64,000 bases of DNA from Clavulina sp. PMI_390. Lineage: Eukaryota; Basidiomycota; Agaricomycetes; Cantharellales; Hydnaceae. A program made the position numbers and the translations under genes. Within the stretch, counting starts at the first letter, position 1. The number at the start of each line of letters is the position of its first letter. The stretch lies in assembly GCA_015039315.1 (NCBI GenBank), contig WIDE01000003.1, positions 434,001 through 498,000 of the forward strand, in the 5' to 3' direction. Positions 47,427 through 58,172 of this stretch are shown piece by piece. The notes under the pieces are model-generated. The model ran no database searches. It was not told the origin of the DNA and worked only from the letters and a program-made list of their open reading frames with translations.

Positions 47427-50400
47427 ATGGATCCACAACCATCGCGTGCACCAGCTCTGCCAGCCGCACCTCCCAATCCACTCGCGCTTAATCCATTGGC
47501 TACCCTTGACATCCGATGGACTCGAGCTGTCAAATCCCTGCATGCTGACCCCAAAATCCCGTCGACTGGAAAATTAAGAGACTCACATCTGGCGACGAAA
47601 GCAAGTTGGCGCGTAGTGTTCGATTTGGATGACAACGGCTTACCGCTACTTGCTCTACCTATTTACATATACAGCACTGGCTTAACGCCACCAGTCAGCT
47701 ACAGCTTCGTCATGTGGATGACGACTCTCCCCGCGAACCTAGCTTGAGTATGTATCGCCTAAATGGAGAACCCATTCGCCTCAAACCAATCATCATCCAC
47801 AACAGGCAAAGAAGAGCTATTTGAAAGTTATAATGTTCTCAAAAGTGTAAAGTTGCTACATCCTTTGCTTCACTGGTTCATCGGTAAGCCGCTTAGTATC
47901 CAATTCCAGTTCGAAGAATCTGATATCATAACTACCACAGGGAGCATCCATGACAATAGAAATATGCTTATAGATGATATCCGTCCGCGGCTTGAACTAT
48001 GGGAGGTGAGTACTGAGCATTGGGAGCGTGATATTCCATGCGCGAACCAATCAACTGTTCAGCGCAGTGGTCGCAGCGAAGAGCAGGCGCATGCTATCAT
48101 TTCCAGACTAGTCGATTGGAAGAATCGATGGTTTAGAGATACCGGGGGCTTCACTCAGTCAGTCCCTCTGAGCTGTTTCTTGACCTCAATACTGAGTACC
48201 GGTTCAAGTCATGGCTTTGACCCTTTCTGGCCATTCAAGCGCGCTTTCCGAACAATCCTTCTCAATAGCTTATCTCCATCCTTCCAAGACCTCCTTCGCG
48301 TTCTAGTCCGAAGTACCCTTTATCACCAGAGAGATGAAGCATCGCGAGTCCAACTCTCCGAAAATCTCGAGGCTATGGGCATTCTGAGTGACTTCAAAAG
48401 TTGCGTCAGTAGTATCCTCGAAGAAGAAATGTCTGCATACATTGCCGCCACCTGCCCAAAGGTACGCGACCGACTTATGTTGCCTGAACTTCGCCTCTGG
48501 TTCGCCGACAACGTGAAGACGTGGCTATTTGATACCTATGGAAAAGGCAATGCCACTCTTTTGAATAATCGTGGAACTGCGATGGCTCACACGTGGTAAA
48601 TAGATGCGACGTGGAGAAAGTTTGAGCAGTTTATGGTCAAAGGCTTATGCGAACTTCGGTGAGATTAGCCAGATGCTTTGGCTCGTGGTCAAGTCTCACC
48701 GATATTTTTTTGGCACAGGATATCGGAATTATTCGAAATCATCGTAGATTACGAAGACAAGACCCACCCGATGCCATGCCTTCAGGACCTCAAAGTAAGC
48801 GGACGCTGCCAAACGTGCTGAGGGATCCTGACAATCCTTCCCGCAGGACTGTCTTCAGCGAACAGGCCAAAGGAGTGAGCTTGTTGCTGGGCTTCGTGAA
48901 CAGTCAGTAGCCCTCATATGTCTTTGCAATCGTCGAGTCGAGCACTTACATACCATCATAGAACCATCAAACGCCTGCTTCAGCCTGGTGCTGCTACCTC
49001 AGATATCCTTCAACAATACGTATCCACAATCAAAGTGCTCAGGTATCTAGATCCACCTGGTGTTATCCTATATGGTGTTGCAGAACCAATAAGGCGATAT
49101 CTAAGGCGAGTCTTCATCGCCTTGCTCTCGCCGCTGAGCATCAACATGTCCTTCGACAGAGAAAGACCCGATACTATCAAGATCATAGTCCTGAACCTGA
49201 TCCCAAGACGAAAGCGAAAACAGCTGGATGACAGTGAAATGGATGACGACAAGGAAGGGTTCTTGTTGGATGACCAGAATGATCCAACACCAATTCAAGC
49301 CAGTGAAGAAGCGTATGAGGACTATTCTGACCTCTCATGGACTCCAGCAGCAATCGACGCAGAGCCCAGTGAGCACTGCCCTTCGCATCCGACCCTTTCG
49401 TTATCCAACTCATGCCGCCTACTCCGTAGGTTTCCGAGTGCAGAAGCCTGCAGACATCATCAGCACGCTGGTTAGCATTTTCGGGTCCAAGGACCTCTTC
49501 ATCAAAGAGTTGCAAGTTGCTTTTGGTCAGAGGCTGTTGGCAATCAGCGATGGAAATTATGATGACGAGGTGTGTTTGTGAAACTGGGTTCCAGAGTATC
49601 GCTGACCTCATACCGGCCCTTAGCTTCACAATCTAGAGGTACTCAAAATCCGGTTTGGCGACGCCGCGTTACAGGTCTGCGATGTCATGATGAAGGATCT
49701 TGCTGATTCACGCCGATTGGACCAACACATTCATGATGGTCTCAATGTCAGTTAGCTGACAGCAACATGCCCGCTCTCACCCGCTGACCAAGTCATTGTA
49801 GTCTGCCATGCATACAACAGTCCTCTCAAGACTTTTCTGGCCGCCGATACCCAAGTCTAATCTGGTCTTGCCTGGCCAATTCAAAGAGTGCGTCCAGTAC
49901 TTATCAGGGACCCTCAGCTTCGTCAACTCACTAATGTCTCTATAGAATGCAGGATCGTTACCATGTAGAGTATGAGAAGCAACGGCCAGATAAAAAGCTT
50001 CGTTTCCTGCCTCATATGGGCACGGTTGACCTCACAGTCGAAATGGACGACGGCCAACAACTGTCTGTGACCGTCAACCCCTTGCATGCTGCAATCATCG
50101 ATCTCTTCTCCCAACAAAGTGAGCAGCACTCCTTGCAGTGGTTTCTTCCCTTAATTAACACAGACCTGCGGTACCAGAGCGATGGGAGACTGCCGAACTA
50201 GCTGTTAAGCTTGGAGATCTTGACATCACCTCAGTTTCCTTGGCTTTGATGTACTGGCATATGGCTGGGGTGATTGAGCCTACGGAGCCGAATGTTTTTG
50301 AACTCCGAGATAGTTTGGGCGAGGCAAATGAGGATGCAATGGGTACGAGCGTCTTACTAATTGATATCGTAATAATGCCTCAACATTTGATGTCAGGCGA

Positions 50401-50708
50401 GGATTATGGAATGGGACTAGGGATGGAGGAAGGAGACGACGAGGATGAATCCGCCGATGTGGAATTATTCTGGAATGTGAGCCCCTCACGCATTTTATCT
50501 TTACCATTTATCTATACTCACGACTTCCCGCTAGTTCGTCCAAGGGATGCTCAAAAACCTTCATCCAATGACCACGGGAGAAATCCATAGCCGTTTCAAA
50601 ACTGTGGTTCCAAATGAACAAACTTTGGAGGACTCCAAGGAATTACTGGAAGGTTGGTGGAGAGATGGATCTCTGGATTACAGTGGCAACCTCTGGAGTC
50701 TTCCTTGA
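47427..50708 (+). CDS. APC2: Anaphase-promoting complex subunit 2 (cullin-homology subunit)
   Basis: APC2 is the cullin-like scaffold of the APC/C that recruits the APC11 RING subunit. The start at 47427 gives MDPQPSRAPALPAAPPNPLA. Early exons are divergent. Helical segments follow (LISRLVDWKNRW-like region, SENLEAMGILSDFKSCVSS). The cullin-homology part reads YHVEYEKQRPDKKLRFLPHM, GTVDLTVEMDDGQQLSVTVN and PLHAAIIDLFSQQ, then a winged-helix segment (VKLGDLDITSVSLALMYWHM, AGVIEPTEPNVFELRD). The last exons encode FVQGMLKNLHPMTTGEIHSR and the C-terminal WHB-like LLEGWWRDGSLDYSGNLW, stopping at 50708. Many small introns are present and several internal exon limits are approximate. It is tail-to-tail with the GSKIP-domain gene, 98 bases apart. 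Confidence 0.88.
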
Positions 50709-50806
50709 TTCACCTGCCCTCTTTTGCCTTCAACTCATCCGCTACCAATGTTTCCTTGTATTACTACCGTCACTTCCCCCTTTCCCCTGCCTTCGTACCT
50801 GTAGCT

Positions 50807-51215
50807 TTACTGTGCCTCCGCTATCCTGCTTAATTTTGACATCAATATTTCCATCCTCCTCTGATTCCATACTGGACTTTCTAGTTCCAGAAGTCCTTCT
50901 ATTGTCTCGAACTTGCGGCCGCGGGAAGCGCTCCCGAGTGACACCACCTAGATCAGATATCGTCAGGGCAAGGGTATGAGGTCATTACCAATCACGATCT
51001 CTAAGTTATCCTCGGCTACTCACTCGATACCCGTCCAAGTTGAGCTTAACCTTGATCATCTTATCTTCAAGGAGCCTGATGTGCACAATCGCCCCTGGGG
51101 ATCCTGGCGGCACTGAGAGACTGACATCGCCGATTTCCGCAACGCCAAATCTTTGCTCGTTCACCGCTCTACGCAGTTCACCAACATAAAACTCGCGAGC
51201 ATCAACAGAGGTCAT
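50807..51215 (-). CDS. GSKIP-domain small protein
   Basis: Two exons (51215-51024 and 50947-50807, a 76-base GTGAGT-CTAG intron) encode 110 residues in exact phase. The sequence MTSVDAREFYVGELRRAVNE, RFGVAEIGDVSLSVPPGS, IKVKLNLDGYRVV, KFETIEGLLELESPVWNQR follows the GSKIP fold (a two-layer sheet ended by a helix), in which GSKIP binds glycogen synthase kinase 3 and protein kinase A regulatory subunits in animals. The GYRVV and FETIEGLLE positions match the family's best-conserved tail. In fungi the domain also occurs at the end of clustered-mitochondria proteins, but here it stands alone. The function in fungi is inferred. Confidence 0.78.
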
Positions 51216-51577
51216 GGCGTGCAGAGCGTGAGGCAGTGGCCGCTTGTGCGCGGGTTTTGCCTCAGTTTGACAGTGATAGGCGCTGTGGTGGCCGGTGGGA
51301 ACAGCTTGGGCAACGCGCGGATGTGAAAATTCGGGGCTATGGTTTGGATATAATGCTGGATCTTGAGGTGGAGTGGGATGGATGGAGTGGGGTTTGGCTC
51401 TAATTGATTTTCGGTCCCGAGCTCTCAGGGTTAATTCACGTTCGAATTCAAACTTTATGAGAGGAAGCTTGCATATACAGCCAGAGCAACGGGTCGAGCA
51501 CGAAGAAAGCTACAAATAGTATAGAAATTTCATTATAACCCTGATCTCTACCCGAAAGGAAATATGAAATGTAATAA
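51216..51577. other. Intergenic region
   Basis: This 362-base region between two minus-strand genes holds the GSKIP-gene promoter and the 3' flank of the queuosine-salvage gene. It is AT-richer from 51,420. Nothing is recognised. Confidence 0.4.
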
Positions 51578-53225
51578 TCAGTACCAGATGCTTCGAGTCC
51601 TATGGTGTGGTAGGCCCAACGCCGTCAAGTTTTCATGGCTGTTCCCCATCCACTTTGCCAAATCCCAAAGCCAGAAGTCGATAAGAACACTATTAATTCT
51701 TATTTGTGCACTTCTAGGCTCGTCTGCTTGCAGCTGGAGCAAATCTGCCTTTATCCGCTCCACCGCAAGGATCGAGGCTGCCCGAATGCTGATCTCGAGT
51801 TCTGAACCCGGTGCAAGCAATTGATTTCTCATAAGAGCATCCTGAAGCTCTTCGCTGTACTCGATCGTGCCCATCTGCTCTAAAAGATGTGGAACCTGGA
51901 AATATCTCAGGTGAGTGATAGCCGGACCAAATTGCTCAGTATTGACGTACGCGATAGTCGGCAAACATGGTGAGCTGATCAACTCCGTGAGGAAGTATAG
52001 GGTGTGGAATAAGGTCGGAAAGGGGGTAGAATGCGGCCCTAACCGAATGAAAAAGCTCAGCACGTAGCCACCTACTTGGATGAACCCAGACGTACCATAC
52101 TTCGGCCACAAGAATCTGAGCGCGTTTCCAGAAGCAAACTGAATGACGAAAACCTGTTAACAAAGTATCTATGCCGATGATTGCTCGACAAGAGTGTGTA
52201 CCTTTGCGCCCACGGACCACTAGCTCATCACGGAATGAGGGGAAAGTTGCGAGGACCGCCTCAACAAGCTCTAGTGCTGTCCCATTTCCGCTATGTTTCT
52301 CTTGAAATCGGGCTAAGAAGACCTGAAAGGAACCCTCGTATTGCTGATGACAAGGACCTCTATCAGTTTTCCGCATGTGACGGTATCACAATGTACGAAC
52401 CGACACCAAAATGTTCCCAACTTCACGCATTATCTTGATGCGATCAGACAAGAGCGCGATCGTCTCAGACGACGCAGAGCGGAATACACCCCCAATTGTT
52501 GAGTCAGGGCATTGCTCCGGTGATGAATAGAATGCCGGGTCTGTGATGGGGATGCCAGCTTCCAAGGCTGCAGAGGTGGGGGGAAAGTACAGAAGCAATG
52601 AGTATCATTTAGGCCAACAGGATCAGACCAGCACATCAGCAATCCATGGGAATGGGCAAATCCGATCCCGTAAACAATACAATTTGCCAAAGAATGCCAC
52701 GTACCCCGATCTAGAGCAGCAACAAGACTCCAGTACCCAGTCCATCTTCTGGGAGCCGAGTTTTGATCCCAGCTTTCCCTCCAAGTTACAGAGAACCGAG
52801 ATGATTCGTCTCTCTCTGACCAGAATGAGAAATTCAGGGACGAAATGAGGAAAATCCAGTCAAGAACCGGGCGTGCTGCAGGATCCGAGATCGAAGAAAT
52901 AGTTTCAGGGGGAGTAAGATGCAGAGGATGGGTGCGCCAGGTGCGAGGACTGTAGTGCTCTGCTAACATTTTTGCATGGATCTAGGGAGCCAAGCACAAA
53001 TGTGAGTCCGACAAGGTATTCTGATATCCATAGCCCAGGCAGCATCTTTAGTGCTCACATCTGCAGCTGTTGAAGCTATCTTGGCGTCATTCAACCGCAC
53101 AGCTGTGGAGCCCTGAGTGAACCATTAAGCTTAGAACCCAACGCCAAGGCACAGCTATATACCACGGCGCATACCTGGTAGACATGTCGAGCGCTGGATA
53201 TTACGGGATTAGTTTCTGGGATCAT
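51578..53225 (-). CDS. Queuosine salvage protein (DUF2419, Qng1 family)
   Basis: DUF2419 proteins release queuine from queuosine nucleotides so that it can be reused in tRNA. The start at 53225 gives MIPETNPVISSARHVYQ spliced to GSTAVRLNDAKIASTAAD, the family's N-terminal opening. Further exons carry MLAEHYSPRTWRTHPLHLTP, VLDWIFLISSLNFSFWSE, ITDPAFYSSPEQCPDSTIGG, VFRSASSETIALLSDRIKIM, LELVEAVLATFPSFRDELVV, VDQLTMFADYRVPHLLEQMG, TIEYSEELQDALM, ELEISIRAASILAVERIKAD and INSVLIDFWLWDLAKWM, stopping at 51578. The FADYRVP and FW(LW)DLAK segments are the hallmark positions. Fungi lack de novo queuosine synthesis, so the gene implies queuine scavenging from the environment (established for other eukaryotes). 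Confidence 0.88.
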
Positions 53226-53364
53226 CTCGATGGTGCAATTTCTAATGTTCTACGAAGGACCGACTCTTTATACTGTGGAAGAGAAAAAAAGAGAGGAAGG
53301 ACCGAATCGGGACGCAATTTGACTCAGGTGTGACTGGTCAATATTTTGTGTCACGCGACTCCCC

Positions 53365-55610
53365 AGTTCTCATGCAGCTCGCCACCTGAGCACTATTTTG
53401 TTCTCACATTACCACTTCACCCAATGCACACTTAAATGCTACCATAGTATCCGATACTTTCAGCTTGCATCTAGTGGCACTTAATCCAAGAATCCCACCT
53501 TCTCCGCCGTTCGAGTTTCCTGGAAGACCTAACTAATGATCCACAATACATGGGCTAATCTCAACCTTGAAATATAGCGTTCGGGGCCCAAAAAATCCTT
53601 GTATATCTTATGCTCATTTATAGTGAAAGCGACCCTTAAGAAAGGAAACCATCCTTGACCATCTGTCTCCCCATGTCAACCACCGACTCTTCCAGAGACC
53701 TATACTTGAAGCCCTTGAGCAGGCGCAAGCTTTTCGCGTTTGATACGCGAGGGAAGAGGCTCTTGCTTTGACCCGCCCCATACGTGGCGTCCTTAGGAGG
53801 GAGGGACGACTCGATCCCCAGATTGGCGTCATGTAGGATGTCGTATACATCCTGCCAGGCAAAAGCCTCTGAAGAAGACGAGACGTAAATTTGTGTACTA
53901 ACAGGCGGAAGAGCCGCAGTGATTAGCGGTTCAGAACGCACCGCTTGAAGTGGCAGTGATTCGCTCTCCGTCGCACTGATCGCTTTCTAGTGCTAAAATG
54001 TGTACGAGCGCAACATCGCGGACGTCCACCGATGTAGCGAAACGTTTACCACTCGTATCGCCACCCTTGCTGAGTATTGCAAGGAAAATTCCCGGCGTAC
54101 TCCCCACTCCCTTTGAGACCTAATGAGAACAACCTCAGTGAGCACAGGCGATCTCGTGTTAGGGTATTATTCAACTTGCGCTCACATCGTGAGCATAAGG
54201 ACCAAAGTTCCAGGATGGCAAGACAGTGGTCAGCTGGAAGTTTGGCTTCTCCTTCTCCATGAAGTCCCATGCCGCACGCTCAGACAGCACCTTGGAAGCT
54301 GCATAGACAATCCGGCCATCCGTCTTATCTCCGTCACGCTCAAGGGCCACAGTTGCTTTCTTGCCCCACATGGTCTAAGAAATGCGCGTCAGAAAATAGA
54401 AATGAACGCCACTGAGAGGGAAAGAGCACAATCTTTCCTGTGCCTTCTCACCTCGTCGTAGACTTCCTGGCCTTCTTCCTGAATTGTGTTGGCGCTAGAT
54501 GTAAAGATGATTCGCTTTACGTTCTTGCCAGTCTTCATCGCACTAGACAGCATGCCGACCACTCCGTTCACTGCGGGATTGATGATATCCTCCCAAAGGT
54601 CGTCGTAGGTATGCCGGGCTGGCGAAGCGGTGTGAATGACGGCGTCCACCTCAGAGACAGCGACATCAAATGCGCCGGGAGCGGTGATGTCCGTCACTAT
54701 CATCCCTGAGAGATGGGGGTTCGAGGGATGGCGAGATTGGATAAAGTCAAGTTGCGATTGCGTACGCATGCTGGAGAAAAGGGGAGAAGGTCTCGTCATC
54801 GATACTCGATACTATTATCGAGAGTGAAGAGACCAGACATACGCAACGAGGACATCATAATTTCGATCGAGGAGGTATTCGACGATCCATGCGCCGATGA
54901 GCTGTTATCATGGCAAGGTTGTGCGGATCATGAGAAGTTCTGTCAGCTGAGTGCTCCGCTACGACAACTCAAAAGCCTTACTCCGGAGGCACCGGTAACT
55001 AGGATCTTTCCTGACCTCACGGAAGGCATTTCGCTTATTGCTCGAATCAACGGTTAAGAGCCAGGGCGAGGGGGAAGGAAAGAAGGGTGAAGGAGGGGAG
55101 TCGATCGACAGGCAATCATTGAGCACTTCTTATGTGCTCTGATTGATCAATTGTAGCCGGCCGCCGATGCATGCTATCGCTGATTGCGGATGAGCTGCTG
55201 ACTAGAAGGATGACTGGTGCTCGGTAATCATATGAAGGAAGAGAGCCCGACGCAGCACTGGCACGCAGCTTCCGCAGACAATAAAAACAAAATGTGTTTT
55301 TTTTTTTGTGCGCCAATCGGTGTTCCAAATGAGCACATCATGGGTACTTCAAGCGGGAAGTCCTGAAAGTGTCAGATGGGCAAATCGTATCGAGAGAGAG
55401 CTACGAATAATCTACACGCTGCCATATCAGTATACGACAAACATGAAACTCTTGAGACGTCTCTTTGCATTGGTGAGCCTCTTCACACATAGAAGGGAAG
55501 CTATTTAACATGTAATTGTGGATTAAAAACTCATTATGTTGAAGATTCTGACGGATGTGCCTTCAAAAAGTGCTATAGACTTCACATGCTTATGGTCGAT
55601 AGCACCGAAG
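53365..55610. repeat. Tandem duplication unit A (reductase gene plus flanks)
   Basis: By eye this unit matches the following one over the 3' flank (53,365-53,635), the gene (53,636-55,029) and the upstream region to about 55,610, with scattered substitutions and small indels. Matching landmarks include GCTCGCCACCTGAGCA at the start and GTAGCCGGC(C/G)GCCGA in the promoter. Confidence 0.85.
53636..55029 (-). CDS. NAD(P)-dependent extended SDR reductase, copy A
   Basis: The start at 55029 gives MPSVRSGKILVTGASG, spliced to LIGAWIVEYLLDRNYDVLVA, which rebuilds the Rossmann TGASGxIG motif. Next comes MRTQSQLDFIQSRHPSNPHL, VIHTASPARHTYDDLWED, IIFTSSANTI and VYAASKVLSERAAWDFMEK, with the YxxxK catalytic pair in the dihydroflavonol-reductase/Gre2-like family, then TTVLPSWNFGPYAHDVSA, VDVRDVALVHILALESDQ and AFAWQDVYDILHDANLGIES, stopping at 53636. 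Such enzymes reduce aldehydes and ketones; the substrate is unknown. Its last exon and copy B share about 61 of 76 residues by hand alignment. No stop or frameshift is seen, so I regard it as functional. Confidence 0.88.
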
Positions 55611-57865
55611 ACTTCGCCCCGTTCTCGTGCGGCTCGCCACCTGAGCAGGGTTTTGTTCTCACATTATCACCTTACCAAGCATGTACTTAGCTGCTGTCAT
55701 GGTATCGGATAATCTCAGCTTGAATCTGGTGGCACTGAATCCAACCGTTCAAGTTCCCTAAAAGGCCTGAATGAGGATCCAACATACATGGGCTGGTCTC
55801 AATCCTGAAGCAAAGTACGAGGAACCCTAGCGAAGGTGGTATATTACTTTTACATTGAAGGTGACCCTCATGAAAGGAACCCATCCTTGATCATCTGCCT
55901 CCCCATGTCAACTACTGACTCTTCCATGGACCTATACTTGAAGCTCTCGAACAAGCGCAAACTTTTCTCGTTTGATATACGGGGGAGGAGTGTTTTGTTC
56001 TTTCCCGCCCCATATGTGGCTTCCTTTGGAGGAAGCGACGACTTGATGCCCAGATTGGCGTCATAGAGGATGTCGTACACATCCTGCCAAGCAAAAATTT
56101 CTGGGGATTAAAAAGAAATAAGCCTGTGCACTGAGAGTGTGAGGTCATGTGGAGCGTACCTCCTGAACTGGCAGTAATTCGTTCTCCGCCGGCTTGCTCG
56201 CTCTCTAATGCCAAGATGTGTACGAGAGCGGCATCTCGGGCGTCTACAAACGTGCTAGCACGATTTCCGCTTGTATCACCGCCCTTGCTAAGCATAGCGA
56301 GGAAGATCCCTGGTGTGCTACCCACTCCCCTCTTACCCGAGACCTAGCGATGCAAGGAACGTTGAGATCAGGCGAATTGGCGTAAAGAGGATTAGTCCGA
56401 TTTGGTACTCACGTCGTGAACATAAGGACCAAAATTCCAAGTTGGTAAGATAGTGGTTAGCTCATAGTGTAGTTTCTCCTTTTCAACGAAATCCCACGCG
56501 GCACGCTCGGATAGCGCCTTGGAAGCAGCATAGACGATGCGACCCTCTGTCTTATTTCCATCGCGCTCAAGGGCTGCGATCCCTTTCTTGGCCCACAATG
56601 TCTATTGTGTGGTGAAACGCAAAGAATTGCACGTCAGAAGGATAATATTCTCGAGAAAATTCAATGAGTGCAGTGCAGTGCCGGCTACGCTTACTCACCT
56701 CGTCCCAGACATCCCCATCTCCCTCGAGTGTATTGCCGCTGGATGTGAAGATAACCCGCTTCACATTCTTGCCAGCCTTCGCTGCGCTCGCGAGCATGCC
56801 AACCACACCGTTCACAGCTGGGTTGATAATGTCTTCGTAAGCATCCACATATGTAAAGCGGGCTGGTGAAGCGGTGTGGATGATGGCGTCCACCTCGGAG
56901 ACAGCGGCATCGTATGCGCCAGGAGCCGTGATGTCCGCCACGATGATCCCGGAGAGATGGGTGTTCGAGGGATAGCGAGACTGGATAAAGTCAAGTTGCT
57001 CCTGGGTGCGCATGCTACGGAAAAGCAGGGCAATTTATTAGCGTGCTTAAGGCTATCATCAGAATATGAGACAAGGACATACGCAACAAGGACATCGTAC
57101 TCTCGATCGAGGAGGCACTTGACAATCCATGCGCCGATGAGCTATTACCGTGAAGAGATTACGCACATCATGGGAAAGTTCTGTCAGCAATGCTTGGGCC
57201 AGATAACCTACTCAGGGAGGTTCGAGAAGTCTTACCCCAGAGGCACCGGTGACTAGGATCTTTCCCGACGTTACGGCAGGCATTGATGTTTAGGCCAACG
57301 GAGAAGAGCAAAGAGGATAAGAAGGGATAAAAGTGCTGAAGCAAGGGGGTTGTTGATCGATAGACTAAAAGTTGCGCTGAACGCATTTTATGCACTCCGG
57401 CAGTGCAATAGTAGCCGGCGGCCGACGCAGATCGCTGCGAATGCGGGCCAGTTGCTGACTAGGAAGATGACTGAAGTCTCGGTAATGACTTGAAGGAGTC
57501 GTGAGCCCGAGGTGCTGGCAGCATTCCGTATTCCGCGGAGGAGAGAACGAATGTATTGGGGCAGGTCTCTTGCTAATCGCTGCCCCAAATGAGTGCATCG
57601 AGCGTGCTTCAACTCGGGAGTTTCCTAAAGTGTCATATGGGCAAATCGTATTGAGAGCCATGAATAATCAATCTAGTACTAAAATAGTGCACAGCTGAAA
57701 GCAAACTCTTACAGGTGTCTCTTTGCATCAGCATGTCTCTCATCAAATGGATGGGGAGTTATTGTATAGCGCAGCTGTAGATGGCGAGCGCATCGGTATT
57801 AGAGCTTCTAACAGATGCCCCTTTAGAAGGTGCTGTCTATTTCACATGCTCAATCGATGACAGCA
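55611..57865. repeat. Tandem duplication unit B (reductase gene plus flanks)
   Basis: This is the second unit, about 2.25 kb, in the same orientation. Stop-to-stop spacing between copies is 2232 bases and start-to-start spacing is 2254 bases. The end (57,780-57,865) matches the end of unit A just before 55,610, including a shared CACATGCT followed by TCGAT motif. Confidence 0.85.
55868..57283 (-). CDS. NAD(P)-dependent extended SDR reductase, copy B
   Basis: This is a paralogue of the preceding gene with the same exon order and orientation. The start at 57283 gives MPAVTSGKILVTGASG. After the next splice the motifs MRTQEQLDFIQSRYPSNTHL, VIHTASPARFTYVDAYED, VIFTSSGNTLEGDGDVWDE, VYAASKALSERAAWDFVEK, TTILPTWNFGPYVHDVS, VDARDAALVHILALESEQ and IFAWQDVYDILYDANLGIKS follow, ending KDGFLS at 55868. 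Rossmann glycines and the YxxxK pair are intact. Differences from copy A are mostly conservative and spread evenly, which fits an older duplication under purifying selection rather than a collapsed allele, though an assembly of two haplotypes should be ruled out. Confidence 0.88.
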
Positions 57866-58172
57866 CCGAGGGGGGCATTTCACCGAGACAGTGGGCTCTT
57901 AATTAGCGAAACCATAATTATCGACGGAAGGAGTGTCGTTAAACACAAGAGTGCAATAATGCGAGGACGATTTGTGGCTGGGTGGGGTCGAGTCCGGAGG
58001 TGGAGCCTGTGTCGGATCGCGACGTCATCGCCGGCGGCCGTTCCAAACAGTAGCACACACACCGTTGGGCGTCATCGCGAGTGGGTTTGTCTCTCTCCCA
58101 CTCCTTCCTCCCATCAAGCACCCTCACTGAAAGCCCGCCCCCCTTTCACGCCTCCTTCTCTCATAGCACAGC
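57284..58172. other. Divergent promoter region, partly duplicated
   Basis: The part up to 57,865 is the promoter of copy B, similar to the promoter of copy A at 55,030-55,600. The remainder (57,866-58,172) is the 5' region of the Slm-like gene, with pyrimidine-rich TCTCTCCC near 58,092. No other gene is seen. Confidence 0.45.

Noticed and set aside
53636..55029. Copy A reductase as a decaying pseudogene
   Set aside because: All catalytic and Rossmann residues are present and no stop or frameshift was seen; differences from copy B are mostly conservative.
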